A stretch of DNA of 64,000 bases from Burkholderiales bacterium (GCA_016191525.1 JACPOK010000026.1:186001-250000); one strand, 5' to 3'; numbered from the stretch's first letter, positions 9,049 to 18,295 are shown. Notes: generated by a model not told the origin, from the sequence alone. A program made the numbers and translations.

Positions 9049-10173
9049 ATGCGACAAAGACCAAATATCAACACCACTTCTCTCCGTACCTTTATTGACG
9101 AGCTTGTGGCCTTCACGGCCGCCGAAGAGCTTTTCATGAGGGAGGAAGTCCCCTTCGGCGACCAATCACGGCAGCCTCGACTCGATGCACTGGTCCGCCT
9201 ACGACTGCCCATTGGCGGGGAAGTAGATGTCGCGATCGAGGTACTCGGTCAAGCCTATCCCCGGGACATCCTGCAGGTCGTCCATCAGCTCAAAAAGTAC
9301 AAGGAAGTGGCGTCCGGCGGCGCCCAGCCAACCGCACTCGCTGTCGTGGCTGAACACATCAGCCCGGGCGCAAGGCAAGAGCTCAAGGACGCCGGCATCA
9401 ACTATTTCGACGCGACCGGCTCCATGTACTTCCGTCATGGGACGTACATGGTGGTCCGAGAAATGGTCGGTGCCCAGCACAAGCCGCGGCGAGCGGTTCG
9501 GCTTTTCTCCGGTGCTCGCGAAAAGGTCGTGCATACGCTGCTGGAGCAGTGGCGCAGGACCAAGGGCGGCGAATTTCCCTCCGGTGCAGACTTGTCGATC
9601 GAAGCGCAGGCGTCGACCTACACGGTGTCGAGCACGATGCAAGAACTCGAACGCGAAGGATGGGTAGAGACGTTGGGCGCAGGCCCCCACCTTCGACGGA
9701 GGCTCGTCAAACCGGAAGGGCTTCTTGACGCATGGGCTGACGACTGGGTCTCTCGCAAGGAAAAGCGCTCGCGTTGGCACGTCCTCGCTCGTTCGCACCT
9801 GGTTGATACCGTGCTCTCGAAGCTGCAAAGCTACGATGGCTGGGCACTCACCGGTGCGGCCGCCGCAAACGCCGTCATGCCGCACTTGACCTCCGTGGAC
9901 CGCGTCCAGGTGATCGTGCCGCCGGGTCAGGCCGAGACCTGGGCCAACCAGTTGCAGTTCAAGCACGCAGAGAAAGGATCGAACGTGGTGTTCATCGAAC
10001 GCGAGGGCGCCTCGCTGATGTTTCTTGACGGTCATCCCGAGCGCCCCGGCTCTCGATTTGCCAGCAGGTTCATCCAATACCTTGACTTGCTGGGCGGCTA
10101 CGGCCGCGACAAGGAACTGGCCGAAGAATTTCGGCGCCGCGCGCTGCAAATGGACTCGAGGGCTTCAACATGA
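9049..10173 (+). CDS. AbiEi-like antitoxin/transcriptional regulator, 374 aa
   Basis: The frame is open far upstream, but the likely start is the ATG at 9049, inside the second operator. The N-terminal 140 residues look like a small alpha/beta domain of DNA-processing type (RLPIGGEVDVAIEVLGQAYP). From about residue 155 comes a winged-helix-like segment (EKVVHTLLEQWRR ... YTVSSTMQELEREGWVETLG), followed by an AbiEi C-terminal-type domain. It overlaps the next gene by 4 bp (ATGA), and that gene encodes an AbiEii-like nucleotidyltransferase. The pair matches type IV toxin-antitoxin systems, in which AbiEi represses the operon and counteracts the toxin. The operators upstream support autoregulation. 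It could alternatively be a stand-alone regulator, but the coupled partner argues against that. Confidence 0.75.
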   Translation: MRQRPNINTTSLRTFIDELVAFTAAEELFMREEVPFGDQSRQPRLDALVRLRLPIGGEVDVAIEVLGQAYPRDILQVVHQLKKYKEVASGGAQPTALAVVAEHISPGARQELKDAGINYFDATGSMYFRHGTYMVVREMVGAQHKPRRAVRLFSGAREKVVHTLLEQWRRTKGGEFPSGADLSIEAQASTYTVSSTMQELEREGWVETLGAGPHLRRRLVKPEGLLDAWADDWVSRKEKRSRWHVLARSHLVDTVLSKLQSYDGWALTGAAAANAVMPHLTSVDRVQVIVPPGQAETWANQLQFKHAEKGSNVVFIEREGASLMFLDGHPERPGSRFASRFIQYLDLLGGYGRDKELAEEFRRRALQMDSRAST

Positions 10174-11066
10174 AGCACAAGACCTTTGCCGAATACGAAG
10201 ACGAGCTGACGCACGCGTGCGAGTCGGCGTTGGGGATGTTGCTGCGCGCATTCGGCACGCTCGCTCCGACGCTGCGCTTAGTCGGCGGACTTGTGCCGCG
10301 CTACCTCACACCTGAAGCGCCGCCGGACGTGCCCAAGCACGCAGGCACGACCGACGTCGACATCGTCTTGGCGATTGAAGTGCTCGCCGAGAAGGGCAAG
10401 TACAACAAGTTGAGCGAACAGCTGAAGGCCAACGGTTTTTCGCGCGTGGTCAACAAGGATGGGAACGTCAGCTCCTGGCGCTGGGAGCGGAAGGTCGATG
10501 GACAGAACATCGTCGTGGAATTCCTCCAGCACACCGACGACCCCGCGAAGAATGCGCGCGCGGAGTCGGTAGTCGACGAAGGTGTGTCGGCGATGCAGAT
10601 CCTGCACGCCGGTGTGGTCCACGAGCTGTACCTTGAGCGTGAAGTTGTCGTCCAACTACCGGACGGTAATGGCAAGGCCAAGGTCGCGATCCGCTATGCC
10701 GATGCCATCGCCTTCATCTTGTTGAAGGCACTCGCCTTCGATGACCGGAAAACGAACAAGGACGCCGCGGACCTCATCCACGTAATGCGCCACGCGGGCT
10801 CGATCGAGAATTTGGCCGCGCTCTACGCTCAACGAGTGAAAGAGGGCAAGCACCATGACGCGCTCGAGCAGGGCCTGCAAGCCCTTGAGAGGAAGTTCTG
10901 CGACGATAAGGACATCGAGGGCTTCGAGAAGGAAGGACCCGCACAGTTCTGCGCCTTTCACGAGATCGGCGAACAAGGCAGCGACGAACGCCTCCTCGAG
11001 CAGCGGAACGTGAGCGGCTTGGTTACCGAGTTTGTGACCCTCGTGCGCGCACACGCGAAGGCCTGA
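10170..11066 (+). CDS. AbiEii-like nucleotidyltransferase toxin, 298 aa
   Basis: A nucleotidyltransferase-fold protein. LVGGLVPRYLTP (about residues 35-46) followed by GTTDVDIVLAIEVL (about 58-71) is the GG ... TxDxD signature that binds metal and nucleotide. The C-terminal half is helical (YADAIAFILLKALAFDDR ... KDAADLIHVMRHAG), as in AbiEii/AbiGii toxins. Known AbiEii toxins transfer nucleotides to RNA and stop growth, giving phage abortive infection and plasmid stabilisation. Translation is coupled to the upstream antitoxin by a 4-bp overlap. On a plasmid it may act both as an addiction module and as phage defence. The 182-bp gap after it, up to 11249, holds no recognised element. Confidence 0.75.
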   Translation: MKHKTFAEYEDELTHACESALGMLLRAFGTLAPTLRLVGGLVPRYLTPEAPPDVPKHAGTTDVDIVLAIEVLAEKGKYNKLSEQLKANGFSRVVNKDGNVSSWRWERKVDGQNIVVEFLQHTDDPAKNARAESVVDEGVSAMQILHAGVVHELYLEREVVVQLPDGNGKAKVAIRYADAIAFILLKALAFDDRKTNKDAADLIHVMRHAGSIENLAALYAQRVKEGKHHDALEQGLQALERKFCDDKDIEGFEKEGPAQFCAFHEIGEQGSDERLLEQRNVSGLVTEFVTLVRAHAKA

Positions 11067-11248
11067 ATGTCCGGCGCACCGGTGCATGAGAATGTCTTGC
11101 GCATGAAGACGATCGCAGCCCGGGTCCGACTACCTCTCCGTCACCCGCTTCTAGATCATGCAGTTCACGGTTGAGCGCGAGCTTTCAAGAAACCGCGCGT
11201 CGTAGAGGAGATCGGTCTGTTCCATTGAAGGCCCCTGATTGCACTTAC

Positions 11249-12403
11249 TCAGCGCTCGACCACATCCTGCGCGTCGCCGTCGTAGCGGTAGTGCACGATT
11301 TCACCGTTGATCAGCAACTGGACGGCCATCTCGATGCTTGCCAGCGGAGCGATGAACCACTCTCGCGGCGTATGCATGGCGCCAGCGGAGTCCGCCACCT
11401 GAACCGACAGGCAGTACTTTCCAAAGAACGTGTGCAGCAAGGCCTCGAACTTTTGAGGGTTGAGGTTGTAGCACTGATATGCGGACACGATCTTCACCGG
11501 TGCCATGAGATATGTAGGCTCCTGCTTGGCGTTCTTGATTCGAACCTCCACGGGCACGGTTGAAAACCCGATCTTGTAGAGGTGTTCGATGCTCGCGATC
11601 TCGGGAACCTTGCTGGCCGACCTCAGAACATAGACGTAGCCGGTCGCCTTGTCCTCTTCCTTGATCAACTCCAGCTCTTCGAGCGCCTTGTCGTGCGCGT
11701 CAAGGATGCGTCGGCCTGACGGATCCTTGTAGAGCTCGGTCGCCAGTGACCGCAGAAGCATGTTCGACTCGGTCTCGTTCTCGAAGATGCAGCGCAGCCT
11801 GGCATTGACCTTCTTGTTCTTGACTTCCTTCTCGCCGACTTCGGCCACATAGGCCATCACGCCGTGCAGCACGAAGAAGTGGCCAACCTTGATTTGCTGC
11901 TCTCCCGTGAACGAGCGCATCTCTCTGACGCCGGCCGCCAGCTCCTCCTTGCACTGCGCGAAGAGCGGCGCGAACTTTTCGAAGTCCTTGCAGGGCTTCC
12001 GCTGCGCGATCTTCTCTGGCATCTTGATCGTGGCCGGCACGTGACGCAGAGTGAAGATGCTCTCTTCGGTGTTTCCCAGCAGCCCCATCTCGTCGTCCGC
12101 AAAGATTTCGTCGACGCTCTCGACGGGCTTGCCGAGCAGTTGCTGCGTGTCGATAGGGCGCAGGGACTCCGTCTTCTCCTTGCTGGCTCGAATGCCAGCC
12201 AAGCGGCTATTGAGCTTGAACTCGTGCATGTCTGCGTGGTAGGGTTGCGGCTCGCGGCCATGCGTGTTCACGTAGTCTTCGATCTCCTTGAAGGACGCGA
12301 CCAAGCGGACGTCGGCCGTCGCGCTGGCCGGCGCGGCGGGCTTGACCTTCAATAGGTCCATGTCGTCGTCTTGGACGATCTTCAGGAGATCTTCCAGCTT
12401 CAT
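11249..12403 (-). CDS. GIY-YIG (T5orf172-type) nuclease, 384 aa
   Basis: The N-terminal part has a small domain (DVRLVASFKEIEDYVNTHGR) and a middle helical segment. The C-terminal third carries GYVYVLRSAS ... HLYKIGFS ... VEVRIKNAKQEPTYL and ends in a conserved HTPREWF-like element. That is the layout of T5orf172/GIY-YIG endonuclease domains, where the two Tyr-containing strands and a downstream Arg form the active site. It is the last gene of a three-gene minus-strand operon and overlaps the helicase gene by 4 bp. The methyltransferase in this operon appears to lack its own nuclease motif, so this protein is the best candidate for the cleaving subunit (inference). Confidence 0.75.
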   Translation of the reverse strand: MKLEDLLKIVQDDDMDLLKVKPAAPASATADVRLVASFKEIEDYVNTHGREPQPYHADMHEFKLNSRLAGIRASKEKTESLRPIDTQQLLGKPVESVDEIFADDEMGLLGNTEESIFTLRHVPATIKMPEKIAQRKPCKDFEKFAPLFAQCKEELAAGVREMRSFTGEQQIKVGHFFVLHGVMAYVAEVGEKEVKNKKVNARLRCIFENETESNMLLRSLATELYKDPSGRRILDAHDKALEELELIKEEDKATGYVYVLRSASKVPEIASIEHLYKIGFSTVPVEVRIKNAKQEPTYLMAPVKIVSAYQCYNLNPQKFEALLHTFFGKYCLSVQVADSAGAMHTPREWFIAPLASIEMAVQLLINGEIVHYRYDGDAQDVVER

Positions 12404-14319
12404 ACGCCTTGCTGCCTCCGTTGATTGCGGATGTAGATGAGAGCCTCCCCCATTCGCGCTTCCAACGGGTCGGGCGCTTGATGGCTGGGTGGACGGCCGT
12501 GGACGCGCGTGAAGTCCTTGATCTTCGGCCAGAGGATGACCGCCTCCTCGGCGCTAATCGTGATCCGCGTCGCCTCGATCGCCTCCTGGATGGTCTTCAA
12601 GACGCTCGCGGTGACCGACTTCGACAGGATCTCGAACGCCGCCTGGAACGGGTTTATCTTGTCGATGAGATCGATGTGCAGGTCGTCGATGTTGACGAAC
12701 TTGCCAGCCATCTTGATGAATCGGCGGTCGCCGTCTTCTTTGAACTCGCCGCTTTTGAGGACGGAGTCCGCCACGATGTGCTGACGCACGGTCTCGACCT
12801 CGTCGTCCGAAAGGTCGGGGTAGCGGAGCTTGATGATCTTGGGGATCAGGACCTTGTTGATCACTTCCGGGTCGACGTTGCCAGGCATGGCCTTGAGCAT
12901 CTGGTCGTCCTGCAAGATGACCGCTTTCAGATCGTTGAGGTCGGAGTCGATGATGTCTCGAAGCCGCTTCGACGTGGGCTCCTTGAAGCCGCCGATCTTG
13001 ACCTCGCCCGGCCCCGCCTTGTCGTCTTCCGACATCTTGGTCTTGAATTTGAAGTTCGGCGCCAGCACTTGCTCCATAAGCAGCGAGCATGTGATCGCTT
13101 TGAGCATGTTGTTGACGGCAAGCTTGACCAGATCGTCATGCGCGTCGGGCTGAGCGATCAAGTTCGTGAACTGCGCGTGGGATTTGTTCGGGCTGTCGCG
13201 CGTGCAGCGACCGATGATCTGAATAATTTCGGTGAGGGAGCCTCGGTATCCCACGGTCAGGGCGTGCTCGCAAAACGCCCAGTCGAAACCCTCCTTGGCC
13301 ATGCCCAGGGCCACGATGATGTCCAAGTCGTCGGGCGACGTGAGCGAGCGCAAGTAGCCAACAATCTTGTCTCGGGCCTTCGGCTCGTCGTGCACCAGGT
13401 CGGCCACCTTCAATATCTTGCCATCACCGTGTCGCTTCACCCGGATGACGCCTGTCGCCGGGTCCTGGGACTGCACGGCGCCGATCGTGTCGAGGATGGT
13501 GTCGACCTCGTTGTATTTGTCCTGAGTGGACTCGCCCGAGCGCACGCTCGGGATGTGCAGGATGGTCTTCTTGTCGGTGTCCAAGACCTCGGCGATGGCG
13601 GTCAGGTAGCGTCCCGAATAGAAGTGATAGCCGATCCCCAGCGACTTCAAGTAGGTGTAGCCGTTGAGCTGCTCGTAGTAGTTGTAGGTGACCTTGACGA
13701 ACTTGGCTTCATCTTCGGGCAGGAGAACCGGAACGCTGTCGCCGCGAAAATATGAGCCAGTCATCGCGACGATGTGGACGGTCGACTTCTGCATCACGCT
13801 GCGCAACATGAAGCCTAGCTTGCTGTCTGCGTCGGCGGACACGTGGTGGAACTCGTCGATGGCCAGTAGACAGTCGTTTAGGAGCTCTTCCTCGATGGCC
13901 TCGAATGCGAACCGGAGCGTCGCATGAGTGCAAATCAGAATTTCGCCCGGGCCGTTGAGGAAGTCCACGAAGGCCTTCACCTTGCCCTGATCGCCACCCG
14001 GGGTGCAGAGGTTGAGCGCCGGCTCGACGACCCAGTCGGCGAAGAAGCCGTGGGCGGAGAGACGGGTGGACGCGAATGAGGAGCCGATGGAACGCTCCGG
14101 GACGGCGATGATCGCCTTGCGGACCCCTTGATTCCGCAGCTTGTCCAGCGCCAGAAACATCAACGCGCGGCTCTTGCCGGAAGCGGGCGGTGCTTTGAGC
14201 AGCAGGTATTGCTCGTGCCGCGCCTCATAGGCGCGAGCCTGCATCTCACGCATGCCCATCTCATTGATCTTCGTGCTCTCGCCAGTTTGGCGGTAGCTCA
14301 CCTCAACAAGATTAGGCAT
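12400..14319 (-). CDS. DEAD/DEAH-box (SF2) helicase of a restriction-like system, 639 aa
   Basis: Superfamily 2 motifs are visible in order: APPASGKSR (motif I, 43-51), ICTHATLRF (Ib-like), LLAIDEFHH (motif II, about 151-159), a VAMTGSY motif III-like segment, and QIIGRCTRD (motif VI). The C-terminal 250 residues are helical and ungrouped. It overlaps the methyltransferase gene by 8 bp upstream and the GIY-YIG gene by 4 bp downstream, so all three are one translationally coupled operon. In type I and type III restriction systems a similar motor translocates DNA between recognition and cleavage. That is the likely role here. Confidence 0.85.
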   Translation of the reverse strand: MPNLVEVSYRQTGESTKINEMGMREMQARAYEARHEQYLLLKAPPASGKSRALMFLALDKLRNQGVRKAIIAVPERSIGSSFASTRLSAHGFFADWVVEPALNLCTPGGDQGKVKAFVDFLNGPGEILICTHATLRFAFEAIEEELLNDCLLAIDEFHHVSADADSKLGFMLRSVMQKSTVHIVAMTGSYFRGDSVPVLLPEDEAKFVKVTYNYYEQLNGYTYLKSLGIGYHFYSGRYLTAIAEVLDTDKKTILHIPSVRSGESTQDKYNEVDTILDTIGAVQSQDPATGVIRVKRHGDGKILKVADLVHDEPKARDKIVGYLRSLTSPDDLDIIVALGMAKEGFDWAFCEHALTVGYRGSLTEIIQIIGRCTRDSPNKSHAQFTNLIAQPDAHDDLVKLAVNNMLKAITCSLLMEQVLAPNFKFKTKMSEDDKAGPGEVKIGGFKEPTSKRLRDIIDSDLNDLKAVILQDDQMLKAMPGNVDPEVINKVLIPKIIKLRYPDLSDDEVETVRQHIVADSVLKSGEFKEDGDRRFIKMAGKFVNIDDLHIDLIDKINPFQAAFEILSKSVTASVLKTIQEAIEATRITISAEEAVILWPKIKDFTRVHGRPPSHQAPDPLEARMGEALIYIRNQRRQQGV

Positions 14320-16972
14320 CGGTGGCCTCCGTCATCTTCTTGTTCCACTTGAATAGCGCGGCAAGTCGCTCCTCGTCCGACTTGAAGGGGGTGCTTTGGT
14401 AGATGCTCTCGACGTGCCGGTCCAGCTTCAAGTGCGCTTCGATCAACTCAGGTGCACCGTCATCGGGGTCGTAGAGCTCTGCGAGTGTTTGGTCAGAGTG
14501 AGCCTCTCTGCATGCAATGATCCCCAGCGCCGCATTCGATATTTCTTTGTGCTTCGCGGCGAGAGGAGTCGGTATGGGAAAGGTGTTGTAGCAAAGTGCC
14601 GCGGAGTAGCGCAGACGAGTTTCCAGCTGGCCGCCAATTGCCCTTACCCACAGCGTGTGCATGGCCGATGACAGAACGCCAAACAGAAAGAGGTCTGCGT
14701 CGTATACGGCAAAAGCGGAATTGTTAATTATTTCGGATCTTGTCAGATATCCCATCGGTATGTATCTGCGCCGCTCGCTGCTGTGTGCGGGAATGATGAT
14801 CGACGGGCCTGACCGATGCCGAACTTCTCCGAAGAGATGAGGTTGGTCCGCGAGCGCTTTCGTGCTGGCTCGGTCGCTGCTCAGCCTATGCTTTCGCGTC
14901 GCCTCCACACGCTTCACAATTTCCGGTTCATGGGAGTAGTCTTTGCCGTCCAACCAAAAACACCATCTCTCTTGTCCATGCAGAAAATCATGTGAACCAA
15001 CCGTCGCTCGAATGAATTTACTCAGGCCAGGGTTCTTCGCGATCAGACTTGCCTTCTCTCCATCGTCGAGTAGCAGGTGTCCACCATCGTTCGGCATGCT
15101 TCCAAACACCACCGCGGGAAAGTTCGAGATGGGCTTTTTCCGCTTGTAGATGACATCATTGCTGCCCTCCACTAAATATGGGCCTATGTTCTTGGCGGGA
15201 CGAACCAAGCCTTCGCTATAGATGCGTTTTGGCGCTTGGCTTGACTTACCCAGCCCTATGATCACGCACATAACGGTTGCGTTGTTCTTTGCGCTGTTTT
15301 CCCATTTGAAGTTCTGATGCACGAACGCGATTTCGACACCGAGCTCAAAAACGTGAGGCCATATTAGAGATGTTTGCTCGCCTTGCGAGATGGAATTCGT
15401 GCTCACGAAGGCGGATTTCACAGCGAATGGCGCTGCATTGACTAGCTGCGCTGCCTTGAAGAACCACATCGCGATGTAGTCCAGGTTTGAGTGCGCAGTC
15501 GTGTCGCCGAATACGTGGTCCATGTCGGCCTTCTGCTCGACCGACTGGAGTCTGGCTCCTAGGTAAGGTGGGTTCCCAACGACAAACACTTCCGTGCTCG
15601 GTTTGGCGCTCACCAACTTGAGCCAGTTCTCTCGAGCAGCGTTACCGCAAACGACGGTGCCGCCTGGTTTCAGTGGAAGTGTGGGAGTGCCTTTCCCGAA
15701 CTTCTTCATGAACGCCAAATTCATTTGATGCTCGGCGAGCCACAATGAGAGGATCGCGATCTCGTGAGCGAAGTCGTCGATTTCAATGCCGTAGAACTGA
15801 CTAAGTTGAATGCCAGTCAAGCCAAAGTCAGCCTGCCCGTTGATCAAGCTGAGTTGGTTGAGTATTTCCATCTCCAGCCGTCGCAACTCCTTGTAGGCAA
15901 TGATCAGGAAGTTCCCCGAACCGCACGCGGGGTCAAACACCTTCAGTGTCGTCAGGCGCTTTTGCAAGTCGAGCAATCGCTTCTGGCTTCCTTTCGCCTT
16001 CTCAAACTCTGCGTGGAATTCATCCAAGAACAGTGGCTCGATCACCTTCATGATGTTCGTCACTGAGGTGTAGTGCATCCCCATGCTGCCGCGCTGTTCC
16101 ACATCAACAACTGCTTGGAACATCGAGCCGAAAATGTCCGGGCTGATTTCCGACCAGTCGAGTTCCAGCCCGCAATCGATTAGAAGCTGCCTTGAGCGCT
16201 TCGAAAAATTTGGGATCTCGTGGTGCTCGGCGAACAAGCCACCGTTCACGTAGGGGAATTCTTTGAGGTATGCGGGGACAGTCTTTCTACTCTCTACATT
16301 GAGGACTCTAAAGAGTTCTTGCAGGTATGCACTAAGGTCGCTGCCGTCCTTGGCCGTGTGGGACTCGATACTTTTGCTAAACAGCTTAGGACTAAAAATC
16401 TCCGTGTCCTCTGCGAAGTAGCAAAAGAGAACGCGAGAGAGGAACACGTTCAGACTATGCGAGTCCTGATTGAATGACTTGGGATTGTCAGAGAGTATTA
16501 AGTCATATAGCTTCGCCATCTTTTCCGCGGCCTTTATGTCCGCGGGACTGTCCTCCTTGATCTTCGCCTTCTCCATTCCAGCCCACGGTAGGAAGAAGGC
16601 GAACTGACTCGGCAACTCAAGAAATGGAACGTCGAGGTGCTCTTCGGTTTGTGTGTCGTAGGCGCACACTCTGTCGAAGTTGGTCGCGAAGATGAACCGG
16701 GGTTTGTGTTTAACCACGGCCGGCCGCTCTCGATATTCATCGACGATAGAGTCCAGGTCGAGCGATGTGGTCGGCACGAAACACACGTTCGACTTCCAAA
16801 GGACCACGCCTGGCTCCTTGGACAGGTTGTAGCTTGAGGATCCATTCGTTTGAAGGCGATTGATTGAAGCCTTAGGCTTTCCGTAGGCAAGCAGCAGATC
16901 AAAAAGGAAGTTCTGCTGATTCGAATTCAGCAGCACGTTTTTCACTTGCTGCTCGATTTCCGCGATGTTCAT
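14312..16972 (-). CDS. MmeI-like N6-adenine DNA methyltransferase, 886 aa
   Basis: The start is taken at the ATG at 16972 (GGGGA upstream); the frame extends further without a better start. Residue landmarks: the SAM-binding motif DPACGSGNF (347-355), YGIEIDDFAHEIA, and the catalytic NPPY (467-470) of gamma-class N6-adenine methylases. A C-terminal target-recognition-like region follows (about 600-830). The N-terminal 150 residues match the position of the MmeI nuclease domain, but no D...ExK set is visible, so the protein looks like a methylation and recognition subunit only. It heads an operon with a helicase and a GIY-YIG nuclease. Base composition is lower in GC than its neighbours, suggesting a separate origin. 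Confidence 0.85.
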   Translation of the reverse strand: MNIAEIEQQVKNVLLNSNQQNFLFDLLLAYGKPKASINRLQTNGSSSYNLSKEPGVVLWKSNVCFVPTTSLDLDSIVDEYRERPAVVKHKPRFIFATNFDRVCAYDTQTEEHLDVPFLELPSQFAFFLPWAGMEKAKIKEDSPADIKAAEKMAKLYDLILSDNPKSFNQDSHSLNVFLSRVLFCYFAEDTEIFSPKLFSKSIESHTAKDGSDLSAYLQELFRVLNVESRKTVPAYLKEFPYVNGGLFAEHHEIPNFSKRSRQLLIDCGLELDWSEISPDIFGSMFQAVVDVEQRGSMGMHYTSVTNIMKVIEPLFLDEFHAEFEKAKGSQKRLLDLQKRLTTLKVFDPACGSGNFLIIAYKELRRLEMEILNQLSLINGQADFGLTGIQLSQFYGIEIDDFAHEIAILSLWLAEHQMNLAFMKKFGKGTPTLPLKPGGTVVCGNAARENWLKLVSAKPSTEVFVVGNPPYLGARLQSVEQKADMDHVFGDTTAHSNLDYIAMWFFKAAQLVNAAPFAVKSAFVSTNSISQGEQTSLIWPHVFELGVEIAFVHQNFKWENSAKNNATVMCVIIGLGKSSQAPKRIYSEGLVRPAKNIGPYLVEGSNDVIYKRKKPISNFPAVVFGSMPNDGGHLLLDDGEKASLIAKNPGLSKFIRATVGSHDFLHGQERWCFWLDGKDYSHEPEIVKRVEATRKHRLSSDRASTKALADQPHLFGEVRHRSGPSIIIPAHSSERRRYIPMGYLTRSEIINNSAFAVYDADLFLFGVLSSAMHTLWVRAIGGQLETRLRYSAALCYNTFPIPTPLAAKHKEISNAALGIIACREAHSDQTLAELYDPDDGAPELIEAHLKLDRHVESIYQSTPFKSDEERLAALFKWNKKMTEATDA

Positions 16973-17115
16973 GGTTGTCCCCGCTGTTAAGACTCTCTTG
17001 TGCCTGACTGGGTGGGTGCGACCTCGATTTTGAGGCGCCGCCACTCGTGCCCAATAACCCGTGCAGGCGTGCTTTGCTCGACTTTGTAGCACGCTTCGCG
17101 TGCTGCTCCTCCGAT

Positions 17116-17400
17116 CGCCGTCCCCCTGTTTTCGAGGAACTTGTGACGCGCTTGCGCGAGGCCAAGAATCGGCGCCAGGTCATCATCGTCACGCACAACG
17201 CCAACCTCGTGGTGAACACCGACGCCTACCAGGTCATCGTCGCCTCTTGTGGGCGGCACCGCGCGGGCCAATTGCCCGAAATCTCATACCAGTGCGGCGG
17301 GCTTGAGAAACCAGTGATTCGGCGGCGTGTGTGCGAGGTCCTTGAAGGTGGCGAACGGGCGTTCAAAGAACGTGCGCGACGGCTGCGTGTCATTCTCTGA
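17116..17400 (+). pseudogene. 3' remnant of a TrlF-like AAA ATPase gene
   Basis: An open frame ending at 17400 encodes EELVTRLREAKNRR, QVIIVTHNANLVVNTDAYQV and EVLEGGERAFKERARR. These are the D-loop/H-loop (switch) and C-terminal segments of SMC/RecF-type ATPases, as in TrlF-type (PHP plus ATPase) proteins. The Walker A, coiled coil and Walker B are missing, and the frame upstream of about 17116 shows no homology. It is the broken 3' end of a larger gene, left beside the restriction-like operon. The rest of the gap 16973-17483 holds nothing else. Confidence 0.7.
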
Positions 17401-17483
17401 TCGGCGCGTCCCTGAGCACGCGATGCAGCACAACCTACTCCCACACGCTCAAGAGTTCGTCGCAAGCTTCGGGACGCGGCGGA

Positions 17484-18020
17484 TCAGATACGTGTAGCCC
17501 ACCAGTAAACCTGCACTGCCTCTCCCCACCGCAAGCCGGCTGCTCCGACTGCCACGCGCAGCAGCGTCGCGATTCGTGGGCGGTTGAGGTTGGTGTCAAT
17601 GACCCAGCCGTCAACGAGGTGGCGTGAAAACTTTGCGGCCCACGGCGCGGGCTTGCCGGGGAACAGCAGCGCCGCCGACCGCGCAACATATGCACGTGAG
17701 TAGCCGCGCGCACCCATCGCCCGTGCCATCGCCTCACGGCGCTCAGGGAAGTCCGTCCAAAGGCGCCGCAGCAGCCCCGCGTGGATGTCGATTGCGCTGA
17801 TGGCGCGCACCATCTCGCCGCGGTAGCGGACTCCTGGGCCGATGATCTTCTGCGCCGGCGGCGCCGGCCGGGTGATCCGATCCAGCTCGCTCGTGAGCAG
17901 CTCGCGGCGCAGCTGCAGCGTGGCCACGCAGTCCTGCGCGGCTGCGATCGCGCGCTCGATCTGCTCGAGCTCCTGCAGCGGAAAGGCCTGCGCAGGAGGG
18001 GTGTGGGGAACAGGTTGCAT
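17484..18020 (-). CDS. Hypothetical protein, 178 aa
   Basis: The start at the ATG at 18020 has a strong GGAGGA site 7-12 bp upstream. The N-terminal half has a short coiled-coil-like helix (LEQIERAIAAAQDCVATLQLRRELLTSELDR is helical with heptad spacing). The C-terminal half has a Trp/Arg-rich domain (GLLRRLWTDFPERREAM ... ALLFPGKPAPWAAKFSRHL ... WGEAVQVYWW). No catalytic motif is seen. It is the last of three tightly packed minus-strand genes (2-bp gap to the next upstream gene) lying behind the tyrosine recombinase. Function unknown. Confidence 0.6.
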   Translation of the reverse strand: MQPVPHTPPAQAFPLQELEQIERAIAAAQDCVATLQLRRELLTSELDRITRPAPPAQKIIGPGVRYRGEMVRAISAIDIHAGLLRRLWTDFPERREAMARAMGARGYSRAYVARSAALLFPGKPAPWAAKFSRHLVDGWVIDTNLNRPRIATLLRVAVGAAGLRWGEAVQVYWWATRI

Positions 18021-18022
18021 GG

Positions 18023-18295
18023 TCACTTCCTCCAGATGCGGCGCGTGCGGTGGCCGATGGTGATGGTCTGGCCATTGGCGGCGCGCACCTTGTACGCGTC
18101 GAGCCACTCGGCCAGGCGCGCGACGGGGCGCCGGCCCAGGTCACGCTCCATTGCGCGGATAGATTGCTTGTCCAGGAAGAGGATGACCGCGCCGTGGCCG
18201 TCGTGCTGCTCGTGGCCGTAGCGGTCAAGCAGTTCGTCCACCAGGGGCGGGATGCCGCGCTGCTGGGCCCGAATCTCGGCGTGCTGGGTGTTCAT
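18023..18295 (-). CDS. Hypothetical protein, 90 aa
   Basis: Translation is coupled to the upstream gene by a TGATG overlap at 18293-18297, which selects the ATG at 18295 over the GTG at 18298. The 90-residue product begins MNTQHAEIRAQQRGIPPLVDELLDRYG and contains a short beta-type segment (GAVILFLDKQSIRAMERDLG), then a basic C-terminus. RAQQRGIP and HDGHGAVILFLD give it the look of a small cytosolic DUF protein. Some short toxin-like proteins have similar RAxQRGI starts, but the evidence is weak. It is the middle gene of a three-gene operon. Confidence 0.6.
   Translation of the reverse strand: MNTQHAEIRAQQRGIPPLVDELLDRYGHEQHDGHGAVILFLDKQSIRAMERDLGRRPVARLAEWLDAYKVRAANGQTITIGHRTRRIWRK

Noticed and set aside
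11249..16972. DISARM or BREX system
   Set aside because: Neither DrmA/B/C nor PglZ/BrxA-type genes are present, and the gene set here is methylase, helicase and GIY-YIG only.
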